Origin: Brevundimonas sp. LM2
GTDB taxonomy: Bacteria; Pseudomonadota; Alphaproteobacteria; Caulobacterales; Caulobacteraceae
Assembly: GCF_002002865.1 (NCBI RefSeq)
Contig: NZ_CP019508.1
Location: 1,580,501-1,644,500 of the forward strand
Direction of reading: 5' to 3'
DNA: 64,000 bases
A program made the position numbers and the translations under genes. Positions within the stretch are counted from its first letter, which is position 1. Every line of letters starts with the position of its first letter. Positions 49,185-58,358 of this stretch are shown here, piece by piece. The notes beneath the pieces are model-generated. The model ran no database searches and was not told the DNA's origin. It worked only from the letters and a program-made list of their open reading frames with translations.

Positions 49185-50108
49185 TCAAGCGTCGAACGAT
49201 GACGGCTCCAGACCGTTCGCGCGACAGGCGGCGACATAGGTGTTGGCCAGCAGGCAGGCGATGGTCATGGGGCCGACGCCGCCGGGCACCGGGGTGATGG
49301 CACCCGCCACTGCGGCCGCCTCGGCGAAGGCGACATCGCCGACGACGCGGGTCTTGCCTTCGGCGGCCTTGACCGGATCGGCGGAGGGGACACGGTTGAT
49401 GCCGACGTCGATCACCGTCGCGCCGGGCTTGATCCAGTCGCCGCGGATCATCTCGGGACGGCCCACCGCGGCGACCAGGATGTCGGCCGAGCGGCAGAGG
49501 GCGGGCAGGTCGCGGCTGCGCGAATGGGCGACCGTGACGGTGCAGTTCTCGGCCAGCAGCAACTGGGCCATCGGCTTGCCGACGATGTTGGAGCGGCCGA
49601 CGATCACGGCGTGCAGGCCGGACAGATCGCCGAGCCGATCCTTCAGCAGCAGGGCCGACCCCAGGGGGGTGCAGGGCACCAGACCCGGCAGGCCGACGGC
49701 CAGACGCCCGGCGTTGACGACGTGGAACCCGTCGACATCCTTGTCGGGGTCGATCGCGCCCAGCACGGCGGCCGCGTCGATCTGAGCCGGCAGGGGCAGC
49801 TGCACCAGGATGCCGTGGATGCCCGGGTCGGCATTCAGCGACCGGACCAGGGCCAGCAGGTCGGCCTGGGTCGTCGTGTCGGGCAGGCGGTGGGTGTCGG
49901 AGCGCATGCCGGCGCGAGCGGTGGTCTCGCCCTTGTTGCGGACGTAGATCTGGCTGGCGGGATCCTCGCCGACGATGACGACGGCCAGGCCGGGCTTGAT
50001 GCCGTGGTCGGCGATCAGGTCGTCGGTCGCCCGGGCGACGCGATCGACCAGAGTGGCCGCGAAGGCCTTGCCGTCAATGATGGATGCGCGCGCGATCTCG
50101 TCCGCCAT
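49185..50108 (-). CDS. folD: Methylenetetrahydrofolate dehydrogenase/cyclohydrolase
   Basis: This is a 307-residue bifunctional Fol[19 protein letters not shown] (about 55-72) holds the catalytic Lys, [12 protein letters not shown] and [17 protein letters not shown] (about 120-138) line the folate pocket, and [18 protein letters not shown] (about 162-180) binds [17 protein letters not shown] near 276 is the C-terminal signature. It interconverts methylene-, methenyl- and formyl-THF and so supplies the substrate used by MetF. The ATG at 50108 is eight codons inside a longer frame. Confidence 0.95.
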   Translation of the reverse strand: MADEIARASIIDGKAFAATLVDRVARATDDLIADHGIKPGLAVVIVGEDPASQIYVRNKGETTARAGMRSDTHRLPDTTTQADLLALVRSLNADPGIHGILVQLPLPAQIDAAAVLGAIDPDKDVDGFHVVNAGRLAVGLPGLVPCTPLGSALLLKDRLGDLSGLHAVIVGRSNIVGKPMAQLLLAENCTVTVAHSRSRDLPALCRSADILVAAVGRPEMIRGDWIKPGATVIDVGINRVPSADPVKAAEGKTRVVGDVAFAEAAAVAGAITPVPGGVGPMTIACLLANTYVAACRANGLEPSSFDA

Positions 50109-50210
50109 GAAAGGCTCCTCCTTCGGCAGCAATCGACCGGTGCGCGGCGATTTACAGATGTCGCGGATCGTCGTCTATGATCGCGAAGGGCTTATCCCTG
50201 AGGAAATGAA

Positions 50211-52058
50211 ATGCGCTGCTCTTCGCTCGCCGTCACCGTCAGCGCCATAGCCCTGCTTTCCGTCGGGCCCGTCATGGCGCAGGAGGCGACGCCGATCCGC
50301 ATCGGGGCATCGGTGTCGGGCGCGCTGACGGCGGAGGACGCGCGGGTCGACAGCGAGGACGAGGGTCAGTTCGTCCACGACGACTATGTGGTCCAGCTGC
50401 GGGAGGGGCAGCGCGTCGAGGCGGTCATGCGCTCGGACGTTTTCGACGCCTATCTGAGCGTGTCGGGGCCGACCGAGGACACCAGGGACCTGGCCAGCGA
50501 CGACGACGGGCTGGGCGAGGGCACCCACGCGCGGCTGCGCTTTGCCGCCCCGACGAACGGTGCCTATCGCCTCCGCGCCCGCACGCTGAGCGGGTTCGAG
50601 GGCGGCGACTACAGTCTGCAGGTCAGCGAGCGCGCTGCCGCGCCCCGGGCCCCCCGGCCCACCGGCCTGCGCATCGGCACGGCCGTCGAGGGCCGGATCG
50701 CCGACACCGATCCCGTGAACGACGACGATCATCTCTATGACGCCTATACGTTCCGCGCCAGCGAGGGTCAGCGCTACGCGGTCAGCCTCGACAGCGACGA
50801 CTTCGACAGCGTGGTGCGAATCGGGACGGGCCGAGGCGATTTCGACGAGATCGCGTCGAACGATGATTCGGGGGCCGGCGGCCTGAACGCCTATCTGATC
50901 TTCACCGCCCCCCGTTCGGGCGAGTTCATCGTGCGCGCCGCGCCGCTGGATGGAGCCACGACCGGGGCCTATACGCTGACGGTCGCCGAGGCCGGACCGG
51001 CGGCCCCGCGCACGCCGATCGCGCTGGGCGATACGGTGGAGGGCACCTTGGGGGGCGACAAGAACGATCTCGGGGCCCCGGCCGAGGTCTATACCTTCAG
51101 CGCCCTCGCCGGACAGCGGATCGTCGCCACCCTGCGGTCCGACGCCTTCGACGCCTATCTGGAACTGTTCGCCGAGAAAGCCGTGCATGACGGCGGCCGG
51201 GTCTCGGTCGACATGGATGATGACGGGGCGGGCGAGGGGACCGATGCGCGCCTGACCTATAGCGTCACGGAGGCCGGGGACTATTCACTGGAGGCGCGGG
51301 CCTTCGGCGAAGACGGCAGCGGTCCCTTCACCCTGAGCCTCGAGGCGGCCGCGCCGGAGCCCGCGGCCGCCGCGCTCGCCATGGGCGCGACGGTCCAGGG
51401 TGAGATCGTCGAGGGGGATGCGGTCGACGACGAGAGCCGCGGCTATGACGCCTATCGCTTCACGGGCATCGCCGGCAATCGGGTGCAGGTGATCATGCGG
51501 TCCGGCGATTTCGACACCTATCTGCAGGTCGGCAGCGCCGAGGGCGAGTTCTCGGCCCAGGCCAGCGACGACGACGGTCTGGGCGAGGGCACGGATTCGC
51601 GCCTGAACCACATCCTGCCGGCCGACGGGGACTACATCGTGCGGGCGTCGCCGCTGTCGAGCGACACCACCGGCCTCTACTCGCTGGAATTGATCGATCG
51701 CGGGCCGCAGCCGCTGCCGGGCAGCATCCTGGTCGGGGCGACGGCGCGCGGGACCCTGTCCGAAGACGACGCCCTGACCGAGGACGGGGCCAACTACGAT
51801 GCCTACAAGGTCACGGTGAAGGCTGAGGAAAAGCTCACGTTGACGATGGTTTCCAATGCCTTCGATGCCTATCTCGATGTCGGAACGGAAGATGACGGGG
51901 TCTTCACGTCCGTGGTCGCCGACGACGACAGTCTGTCGGACACCCATGCCAAGATCGACTGGACCGTCGAAGAAGACGGCGACTATGTGATCCGCGCCCG
52001 CAGCTTCGCCTCGGGTCAGGAAGGGGCCTATGCCCTGACGGTCGAACAGGGCGAATAG
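50211..52058 (+). CDS. Secreted protein of five tandem PPC-like domains
   Basis: This is a 615-residue protein. A signal peptide (cleaved after VMA near residue 23) is followed by five repeats of about 110-120 residues, roughly at 27-137, 150-265, 268-380, 390-500 and 505-613. Each carries the PPC (pre-peptidase C-terminal) pattern: G..VxG.L...D, an FDAYL/FDxYL strand, a DDDGLGEGTDAR-like acidic turn, and a closing G.YxLxV. There is no peptidase domain. PPC domains usually bind or present an enzyme outside the cell. Here they are alone, so this may be an adhesive or calcium-binding scaffold. Confidence 0.78.
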   Translation: MRCSSLAVTVSAIALLSVGPVMAQEATPIRIGASVSGALTAEDARVDSEDEGQFVHDDYVVQLREGQRVEAVMRSDVFDAYLSVSGPTEDTRDLASDDDGLGEGTHARLRFAAPTNGAYRLRARTLSGFEGGDYSLQVSERAAAPRAPRPTGLRIGTAVEGRIADTDPVNDDDHLYDAYTFRASEGQRYAVSLDSDDFDSVVRIGTGRGDFDEIASNDDSGAGGLNAYLIFTAPRSGEFIVRAAPLDGATTGAYTLTVAEAGPAAPRTPIALGDTVEGTLGGDKNDLGAPAEVYTFSALAGQRIVATLRSDAFDAYLELFAEKAVHDGGRVSVDMDDDGAGEGTDARLTYSVTEAGDYSLEARAFGEDGSGPFTLSLEAAAPEPAAAALAMGATVQGEIVEGDAVDDESRGYDAYRFTGIAGNRVQVIMRSGDFDTYLQVGSAEGEFSAQASDDDGLGEGTDSRLNHILPADGDYIVRASPLSSDTTGLYSLELIDRGPQPLPGSILVGATARGTLSEDDALTEDGANYDAYKVTVKAEEKLTLTMVSNAFDAYLDVGTEDDGVFTSVVADDDSLSDTHAKIDWTVEEDGDYVIRARSFASGQEGAYALTVEQGE

Positions 52059-52118
52059 GCGCAGGCGGCCGTCCTGGGGATGGTCGCACCGGCGGTCGTT
52101 TCGCTCTAAGGTTCGACG

Positions 52119-53285
52119 ATGGGCCAAGCCGACTATGACCTGATCCTCGTCGGCGGTGGCCTGGCGTCCAGCCTCATCGCCTGGCGGCTGGCGATCGATC
52201 GGCCGGAGCTGCGCGTCGCCGTGATCGAGCGCGAGGGGCGTCTGGGCGGGAAACACACCTGGTCCTTCTTCGACGGCGACATCTCGGCCGAGGACCGCGC
52301 CTGGCTGGCCCCGGCGACGCCGCACCGTTGGACCGGCGGTTACGAGATCTACTTCCCCGGCCTCAGCCGGTCGATGAAGACCCCCTACAACAGCATGACG
52401 TCCGAGCGGCTGCATCAGGCCGTGGCCCCGCTGCTGGGCGATCGGCTGATCACGGGGGAGGCGGTGGTGGTGTCGCCCGACGGCGTGACCTTGTCGGACC
52501 AGCGGGTGATCCGCACCAAGGGCGTCATCGACGCCCGGGGGCCGGCCCCGACGCCGCATCTGGATCTGGGCTGGCAGCTGTTCCTGGGGCGCACTGTCCG
52601 CCTGACCGAGCCGCACGGCCTGACCCGGCCGACCATCATGGACGCGACGGTGGCCCAGGGCGAGGCCTATCGATTCGTCTATCTGCTGCCGTTCGACGAC
52701 CGCACGGTCCTGATCGAGGACACCTATTACGTCGACGGGTCCCGGCTGGATCGCGAGGTCGTTCGGGGCCGGATCGACGCCTATGTCCGCTCGCGCGGCT
52801 GGACCGTGGAGGCCGTGGTGGACGAGGAGGAGGGCATCCTGCCCATCGCCCTGGACGGCGACATCGACGCCTTCTGGGCCCAGGAACCGTCGGTGGCCCG
52901 CGCGGGCCTGTCGGCCGCCCTGTTCCATCCGACCACCGGCTATTCGCTGCTGGACGCCGTGGCGACGGCCCGGCTGGTGGCCGGGGCGGCCGATGTGTCT
53001 TCGGCCGGGCTCCGGACCCTGATGGAAGCCCATTCCAAGAAACTCTGGGCTGATCGGGCCTTCTATCGGCTGCTGGACCGGATGCTGTTCCGCGCGGCGG
53101 ACCCCGGGGATCGATGGAGCGTCATGCGGCGTTTCTACGGCCTGTCGGAGCCCCTGGTGCGGCGCTTCTACGCAGGACGGAGCACGATGCTGGACAAGGC
53201 GCGCATCCTGGTCGGAAAACCCCCCGTGCCCATCCATCGCGCGCTGCGACAGCTGCGCGAAACCGGCGTAGGAAGATCCTCATGA
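52119..53285 (+). CDS. crtY: Lycopene beta-cyclase
   Basis: This 388-residue FAD-dependent cyclase turns lycopene into beta-carotene. The N-terminal DLILVGGGLASSLIAWRLA (about 7-25) binds FAD, and IEREGRLGGKHTWSFFDGD (about 36-54) is the CrtY signature. PTTGYSLLDAVATARLV near 270-286 is another family motif. The protein is cytosolic but membrane-associated. It is first of crtY-crtI-crtB, and its TGA overlaps the crtI ATG. Confidence 0.95.
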   Translation: MGQADYDLILVGGGLASSLIAWRLAIDRPELRVAVIEREGRLGGKHTWSFFDGDISAEDRAWLAPATPHRWTGGYEIYFPGLSRSMKTPYNSMTSERLHQAVAPLLGDRLITGEAVVVSPDGVTLSDQRVIRTKGVIDARGPAPTPHLDLGWQLFLGRTVRLTEPHGLTRPTIMDATVAQGEAYRFVYLLPFDDRTVLIEDTYYVDGSRLDREVVRGRIDAYVRSRGWTVEAVVDEEEGILPIALDGDIDAFWAQEPSVARAGLSAALFHPTTGYSLLDAVATARLVAGAADVSSAGLRTLMEAHSKKLWADRAFYRLLDRMLFRAADPGDRWSVMRRFYGLSEPLVRRFYAGRSTMLDKARILVGKPPVPIHRALRQLRETGVGRSS

Positions 53286-54796
53286 GAGACGTGACATCCA
53301 AACGCGCCGTGGTCATCGGTGCCGGCTTCGGCGGCATCGCCCTGGCCATCCGGCTGCAGCGCGCGGGCATCCAGACGACCCTGGTCGAGATGCGGGACAA
53401 GCCCGGCGGCCGTGCCTATGTCTGGAAGGAACACGGCTTCACCTTCGATGCCGGCCCGACCGTCATCACCGATCCGGACTGCCTGAAGGAGCTGTTCGAC
53501 GGCACGGGGTCGCAGTTGAGCGACTATGTCGACCTGCTGCCGGTCGATCCCTTCTACCGCCTATGCTGGGAGGACGGGGCGTCGTTCGACTACAATGACG
53601 ACCAGGAGGCGATGGAGCGCCAGATGGCGGCCTTCAATCCCGACGACGTCGAGGGCTACAACAAATTCCACGCCTATTCGGAGGAGCTCTATCAGGAGGG
53701 CTATCTGAAGCTGGGGGCCGTGCCGTTCCAGTCGTTCGGATCGATGCTGCAGGCCGCCCCCGAGCTGGTCCGCCTGGAGGCCTGGAACAGCGTCCACACC
53801 ATGGTGGCCCGGCACATCAAGGATCCGCACCTGCGCCAGGCCTTCAGCTTCCACACCCTGCTGGTGGGCGGCGACCCGTTCAAGACGAGCTCGGTCTATG
53901 GCCTGATCCACGCCCTGGAGCGGCGCGGCGGGGTCTGGTTCGCGCGCGGCGGCACCAGCGCCCTGATCGGCGGTCTGGTGAAGTTCTTCCAGGATCTGGG
54001 CGGCGACTTCCGGCTGAACAGCCCGGTCGAACGGATCGAGACCGAAGGCGATCGGGCCACCGGGGTCACCCTGGCGGGCGGGGAGGTCATTCCGGCCGAC
54101 ATGGTGGCCTCCAACGCCGACGTGGTCGACACCTACGAACGCCTGCTGGGCCGGACGCCGCGCGGCAAGTCCAAGGCCAAGTCGCTGAAGTCCAAGCGGT
54201 TCTCCATGTCGCTGTTCGTGCTGCATTTCGGCACGTCGCAGCCGCAGCCGCAGCTGGCCCACCACACGATCTGCTTCGGGGCCCGCTATCGCGAGCTCAT
54301 CTCGGAAATCTTCTCCGGCCCGACCCTGCCCGACGACTTTTCGCTGTATCTCCACGCCCCCTGCGCCACCGACCCGTCGATGGCGCCCGAGGGCATGAGC
54401 AGCCACTACGTCCTGTCGCCCGTGCCGCACCTGGGGGCCGCCGACATCGACTGGGACGTCAAGGGGCCGGAATACCGCGAGAAGATCATCGACTATCTGG
54501 AGGAGCGCTACATCCCGAACCTGCGGCGCGATCTGGTCACGACGCGGATCTGGACGCCCAAGGACTTCAAGACCGACCTGAACGCCCACCTGGGGTCCGC
54601 CTTCTCGCTGGAGCCGATCCTGACCCAGAGCGCCTGGTTCCGCCCCCACAACCGCGACGACGTCATCCCCAACCTCTACATCGTCGGGGCCGGCACCCAT
54701 CCGGGCGCGGGCATTCCCGGGGTGGTCGGATCGGCCAAGGCCACGGCGGGCCTGATGCTGGAACAGACCCCAACGGGAGCGGTCGGGGCCCAATGA
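53282..54796 (+). CDS. crtI: Phytoene desaturase
   Basis: This 504-residue FAD enzyme makes lycopene from phytoene in four desaturations. VIGAGFGGIALAIRLQRAG (about 11-29) is the FAD fold, and PGGRAYVWKEHGFTFDAGPTVITDP is the substrate-entry block. The C-terminal YIVGAGTHPGAGIPGVVGSAKATAGLML is the CrtI signature. ATG at 53282 overlaps crtY by 4 bp (ATGA). The next gene overlaps by 4 bp as well. Confidence 0.96.
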   Translation: MRDVTSKRAVVIGAGFGGIALAIRLQRAGIQTTLVEMRDKPGGRAYVWKEHGFTFDAGPTVITDPDCLKELFDGTGSQLSDYVDLLPVDPFYRLCWEDGASFDYNDDQEAMERQMAAFNPDDVEGYNKFHAYSEELYQEGYLKLGAVPFQSFGSMLQAAPELVRLEAWNSVHTMVARHIKDPHLRQAFSFHTLLVGGDPFKTSSVYGLIHALERRGGVWFARGGTSALIGGLVKFFQDLGGDFRLNSPVERIETEGDRATGVTLAGGEVIPADMVASNADVVDTYERLLGRTPRGKSKAKSLKSKRFSMSLFVLHFGTSQPQPQLAHHTICFGARYRELISEIFSGPTLPDDFSLYLHAPCATDPSMAPEGMSSHYVLSPVPHLGAADIDWDVKGPEYREKIIDYLEERYIPNLRRDLVTTRIWTPKDFKTDLNAHLGSAFSLEPILTQSAWFRPHNRDDVIPNLYIVGAGTHPGAGIPGVVGSAKATAGLMLEQTPTGAVGAQ

Positions 54797-55731
54797 CCGA
54801 CGCCGTCCTCGCCGCGTCCAAGGCCTCAATCACCAAGGGGTCCAAGAGCTTTCGCTCGGCCTCGCGGTTGTTCGACCCGGCGGTGCGCGAGGACGCCTGG
54901 CTGCTGTACGCCTGGTGCCGCGCCTGCGACGACGAGATCGACGGCCAAGATCACGGCTTCGGCCACGAGGAACTTTCGGTCGAGGAACAGAAGCGCCGGC
55001 TGGCCCGGCTGTACGACATGACCCGCCGGGCCATGACCGGGGAGCCGATGTCGGACCCGACCTTCGCCGCCTTCCAGCGCGTGGCCATCCGTCATCGCCT
55101 GCCGGAGCGCTGGGCCATGGACATGATCGACGGTTTCGCGATGGACGTCGAGCACCGCGACTACCGCACCCTCGACGACGTCATGGCCTATTGCTGGCAT
55201 GTGGCCGGCGTGGTCGGGGTCATGATGGCGCGGGTGATGGGCGTCACCGATGCCGCGGTGCTGCGCCGGGCCCAGGATCTGGGCCTGGCGTTTCAGCTGA
55301 CCAATATTTCGCGCGACGTGATCGAGGACGCTCAGGGCGGACGGGTCTATCTGCCCGCGGACTGGCTGATAGAGGCGGGGCTGGAGCCGACCGCGCAGGC
55401 GGTGGCGGATCCGGCCCATCGCGCGGTCGTCCACCAGGTGACCCAGCGGTTGCTGGCCGTGGCCGAACCCTATTACGACAGTGCCCGTGACGGCCTACGC
55501 GGCCTGCCCTTCCGGTCGTCGATGGCCATCGCCGCGGCGCGGGGCGTCTATCGCGAGATCGGTCGCAAGGTGCGGCGCGGCGGGCCGGGGATCTGGCGCA
55601 GCCGGGTCTCGGTAGGTCGATTCATGAAGCTGTGGCTGTTCGCGCGCGGGGCCCTCATCGCGCTGTGGACCCAGGTGCTGGACCGCAGCAAGCCGCCCCC
55701 GCCTAGACCGGCGTTGTGGACACGGGTCTGA
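54793..55731 (+). CDS. crtB: Phytoene synthase
   Basis: This 312-residue trans-isoprenyl transferase joins two GGPP molecules head to head to phytoene. The DDEID motif (about 50-54 in YAWCRACDDEID) and NISRDVIEDAQGGRVYLP (about 172-189) hold the two Asp-rich Mg sites. Its GGPP source, CrtE, is not in the window. The 3' end overlaps crtW on the other strand by 29 bp. Confidence 0.96.
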   Translation: MTDAVLAASKASITKGSKSFRSASRLFDPAVREDAWLLYAWCRACDDEIDGQDHGFGHEELSVEEQKRRLARLYDMTRRAMTGEPMSDPTFAAFQRVAIRHRLPERWAMDMIDGFAMDVEHRDYRTLDDVMAYCWHVAGVVGVMMARVMGVTDAAVLRRAQDLGLAFQLTNISRDVIEDAQGGRVYLPADWLIEAGLEPTAQAVADPAHRAVVHQVTQRLLAVAEPYYDSARDGLRGLPFRSSMAIAAARGVYREIGRKVRRGGPGIWRSRVSVGRFMKLWLFARGALIALWTQVLDRSKPPPPRPALWTRV

Positions 55732-56452
55732 CGGCTTCGGTCCGCAGGGTCGGAAGCCGCCACCAGGGGGTGTTCGGCGAGCTGTGATGCTCGTGGTGCA
55801 GGCCGAAGTGGAAACAGGTCAGCAGCGACAGGATCCACGGCATCGGCAGGGTCCGGGCATTGTGCCGGTCGATGAAGTCGGGCCCGTCGCCTTCATGCCG
55901 GTGCGGCAGCCAGGTGCCGAACACGAACAGCTGCAGCGCGCTGATGATGGCCGGAAGCGCCCAGAACAACAGCATGTTCAGCGGACTGGCTTTCAAGACG
56001 AAAATATAGACGGCGATCACGGCGCTGAGGATGGCGAACTCGCGCAGCCCGAAATAGCGGGTGAAGAAGGCCAGGAACCACGGCAGGAAGGCCCCGGGCC
56101 GCTCGGCGTGGAAATCCGGATCTTCCGCACTGCCCGGGGCGCGGTGATGCTGGTGATGGCAGACGTTGAGCGTGCGGTAGGAGAAACCCGCATAGGCCCC
56201 GACGCACAGCTGACCGATCGCGGCGTTCAGGCGCGGACGGCCGGGGGCGAGGGATCCGTGCATGGCGTCGTGGGCGACGATGAACATGCCGGCCCCGAGC
56301 CAGCTCTGGGTCAGGATCAGCAACGGGGCCAGGGCGAGGGCGGGCCAGATCAGGGCCTGGAAGAAGACGCCCCAGATGTGCAGCGCCAGCCATCCGCTGA
56401 AGATCAGCAGCGCCAGGGTCAGGCCGATGGCGGTTTGGCGACCCCGGCTCAT
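55703..56452 (-). CDS. crtW: Beta-carotene ketolase
   Basis: This 249-residue membrane di-iron enzyme adds 4-keto groups to the beta-rings. His boxes are FIVAHDAMHGSL (about 57-68), VCHHQHHRAPG (about 97-107) and FHFGLHHEHHSSP (about 216-228). Hydrophobic segments lie between them. ATG at 56452 overlaps the crtZ stop by 4 bp, so the two are translated together. With CrtZ it leads to astaxanthin. Confidence 0.95.
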   Translation of the reverse strand: MSRGRQTAIGLTLALLIFSGWLALHIWGVFFQALIWPALALAPLLILTQSWLGAGMFIVAHDAMHGSLAPGRPRLNAAIGQLCVGAYAGFSYRTLNVCHHQHHRAPGSAEDPDFHAERPGAFLPWFLAFFTRYFGLREFAILSAVIAVYIFVLKASPLNMLLFWALPAIISALQLFVFGTWLPHRHEGDGPDFIDRHNARTLPMPWILSLLTCFHFGLHHEHHSSPNTPWWRLPTLRTEAVRPVSTTPV

Positions 56453-56955
56453 GCCAGGGGCACGCCCGGATCGGGCGCGCGCTCGGTCCGGCGGGATTTC
56501 AGGATGGCGTTCAGTCGGTGCGGGTCCGGGGCGAAGACGAAGCCGAAGGACACGGCCCCGTCGCGGGTCTGGACCGCGTGATGCAGCTTGTGCGCCTGGA
56601 CCAGCCGGCGGGCGTAGCCGTTCCTCGGCATCCAGTGAAACGGCCAGCGCTGGTGGACCAGTCCGTCGTGAATGAAGGCATAGATGACGCCGTACAATGT
56701 GACGCCCAGGGCGATGGCGCGCACCCACCACAGACCCGTCAACCAGGCCAGGACGAACAGGCCTGTGCCGGCCAGGGCGCCGACCACGCCATAGAGGTCG
56801 TTGACCTCGAACGTCTTGTCGTGGGGTTCATGATGGTCGCGGTGCCAGGCCCAGCCCAGCGGGCCGTGCATGACATAGCGATGGGTGCACCAGGCCACGC
56901 CCTCCATCAGGAAGAAGACGGCGAGCGTCAGGAGGATGAACCAGAGGGTCGACAT
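56449..56955 (-). CDS. crtZ: Beta-carotene hydroxylase
   Basis: This 168-residue membrane di-iron hydroxylase acts at C-3 of beta-rings. THRYVMHGPLGWAWHRDHHEPHD (about 24-46), IHDGLVHQRWPFHW (about 94-107) and AHKLHHAV (about 121-128) are the three His clusters. It is the first gene of a two-gene crtZ-crtW operon divergent from the IPP isomerase gene. Together with the ketolase it produces zeaxanthin and astaxanthin. Confidence 0.95.
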   Translation of the reverse strand: MSTLWFILLTLAVFFLMEGVAWCTHRYVMHGPLGWAWHRDHHEPHDKTFEVNDLYGVVGALAGTGLFVLAWLTGLWWVRAIALGVTLYGVIYAFIHDGLVHQRWPFHWMPRNGYARRLVQAHKLHHAVQTRDGAVSFGFVFAPDPHRLNAILKSRRTERAPDPGVPLA

Positions 56956-57020
56956 GGACGGACTCTACGCCGCGATGTCGACGGTTCCAACCGTGACCAG
57001 GCGTCGCTAAGCTGTTTGCG

Positions 57021-58043
57021 ATGACCGACGATCCGATCCGCGACCGCAAGGACCAGCATCTCGACGTCGTGCTGGCGGGGCGGGGGCGGCACGCGACCGA
57101 TGCGGGCTTCGATTCGGTGCGCTTCGTGCACGAGGCCCTGCCCGACCTCGGCTATGACAAGATCGATCTGGGGGTCGATTTCCTGGGGCGGCGTCTGAAG
57201 GCTCCGCTGCTGATCAGTTCGATGACCGGGGGGCCCGCGCGGGCGGAGGCGATCAACCGCCATCTGGCCGAGGCGGCCCAGGCCCTTGGCATCGCCCTGG
57301 CGGTCGGTTCGCAGCGCGGCGCGGCCCAGTCGGGCGTGGCCGGGGGCCTCGACACCGCGCTTCGGGATCGCGCGCCCGACACGCCGCTGCTGGCCAATAT
57401 CGGGGCGGCCCAGCTGACCCAGGGGTTCGGCGTCGATCAGGCACGGGGAATCGTGGAGATGATCGATGCGGATGCGCTGATCGTGCATCTGAACCCCTTG
57501 CAGGAGGCCTGCCAGCCGGAGGGAGACCGCGACTGGTGGGGCGTCGGCGCCGCGCTGGAGGCCCTGGTCGGCAGCCTAGGTGTGCCGGTGGTGGTCAAGG
57601 AGACCGGGGCCGGCCTGTCGGCGGCCACGGCTCAGCGGCTGGTCGACATGGGCGTCGCGGCGCTCGACGTGGCGGGGGCCGGCGGGTCCAACTGGGGGTT
57701 GATCGAAGGGGAGCGGGCGACGCGCGCATCGGACAAGGCCCATGCCCTGGCGTTCGCCGACTGGGGCATCCCCACGGCGCAGGCCATCGTCGAGGTCCGG
57801 GCCGCCTGTCCCGAGGCGGTCCTGATCGGATCCGGCGGCGTCCGGGATGGGGTGGATGCGGCCAAGGCAATCCGGCTGGGCGCTGATCTGGTAGGACAGG
57901 CCACCGGCGTACTCGCCGCCGCAACCGTGTCGACCGCCGCCGTGATCGAGCATTTTCAGATCGTGATCCAGCAGCTGAGGACGGTCTGTTTCTGCACCGG
58001 TTCGGCCAATCTGACAGCCTTGCGGCAGGCGAGGCTGCAGTAG
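57021..58043 (+). CDS. fni: Type 2 isopentenyl-diphosphate isomerase (FMN)
   Basis: This 340-residue FMN-dependent TIM-barrel interconverts IPP and [15 protein letters not shown] (about 9-18) is the N-terminal signature, [10 protein letters not shown] (about 63-72) binds FMN, and [29 protein letters not shown] and [13 protein letters not shown] follow. It differs from the type 1 Nudix isomerase. Its place beside crtZ fits supply of precursor for carotenoids. The last 30 residues extend beyond the barrel and are Thr/Ala-rich. Confidence 0.95.
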   Translation: MTDDPIRDRKDQHLDVVLAGRGRHATDAGFDSVRFVHEALPDLGYDKIDLGVDFLGRRLKAPLLISSMTGGPARAEAINRHLAEAAQALGIALAVGSQRGAAQSGVAGGLDTALRDRAPDTPLLANIGAAQLTQGFGVDQARGIVEMIDADALIVHLNPLQEACQPEGDRDWWGVGAALEALVGSLGVPVVVKETGAGLSAATAQRLVDMGVAALDVAGAGGSNWGLIEGERATRASDKAHALAFADWGIPTAQAIVEVRAACPEAVLIGSGGVRDGVDAAKAIRLGADLVGQATGVLAAATVSTAAVIEHFQIVIQQLRTVCFCTGSANLTALRQARLQ

Positions 58044-58094
58044 CGGCCTGCCCGGGGGCTTTCGCGGTTATCAACCCTAGGTTACAAGCGGGGC

Positions 58095-58313
58095 ATGGCA
58101 TGGACACAGGCATCGGAGCCGATCCGACGACAGGCGCGAGCGCCGGCCGATGGGCGTCCGCGGCGGCATCGGGACGAGCGCAAGCCCGCACCAGCCCCGG
58201 GCGCGCGATCAGGTGCTCGGGACATCGCCCTGCGCGGACTGGTCGTCGTCATCAGCCTGGGGCAGATCGTCATGCTGGTCTGGACCCTCACGGGACTGCC
58301 GCTGGGGCGCTGA
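58095..58313 (+). CDS. Possible small membrane protein, 72 residues
   Basis: This frame has an Arg/Pro-rich N-terminus (about 1-42) and one C-terminal TM helix (IALRGLVVVISLGQIVMLVWTLTGL, about 44-68). No strong ribosome site is visible before the ATG. It fills the 315-bp gap between fni and the next oxidoreductase. A single TM helix at the end of a charged tail is typical of small inner-membrane proteins, but the shadow frames here are also open. The rest of the gap (58044-58094 and 58314-58358) holds nothing I recognise. Confidence 0.4.
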   Translation: MAWTQASEPIRRQARAPADGRPRRHRDERKPAPAPGARSGARDIALRGLVVVISLGQIVMLVWTLTGLPLGR

Positions 58314-58358
58314 CGCAGCGATCGACGCGTCCCTGTCCAGCCGGGCGGGGAGGGCGGC

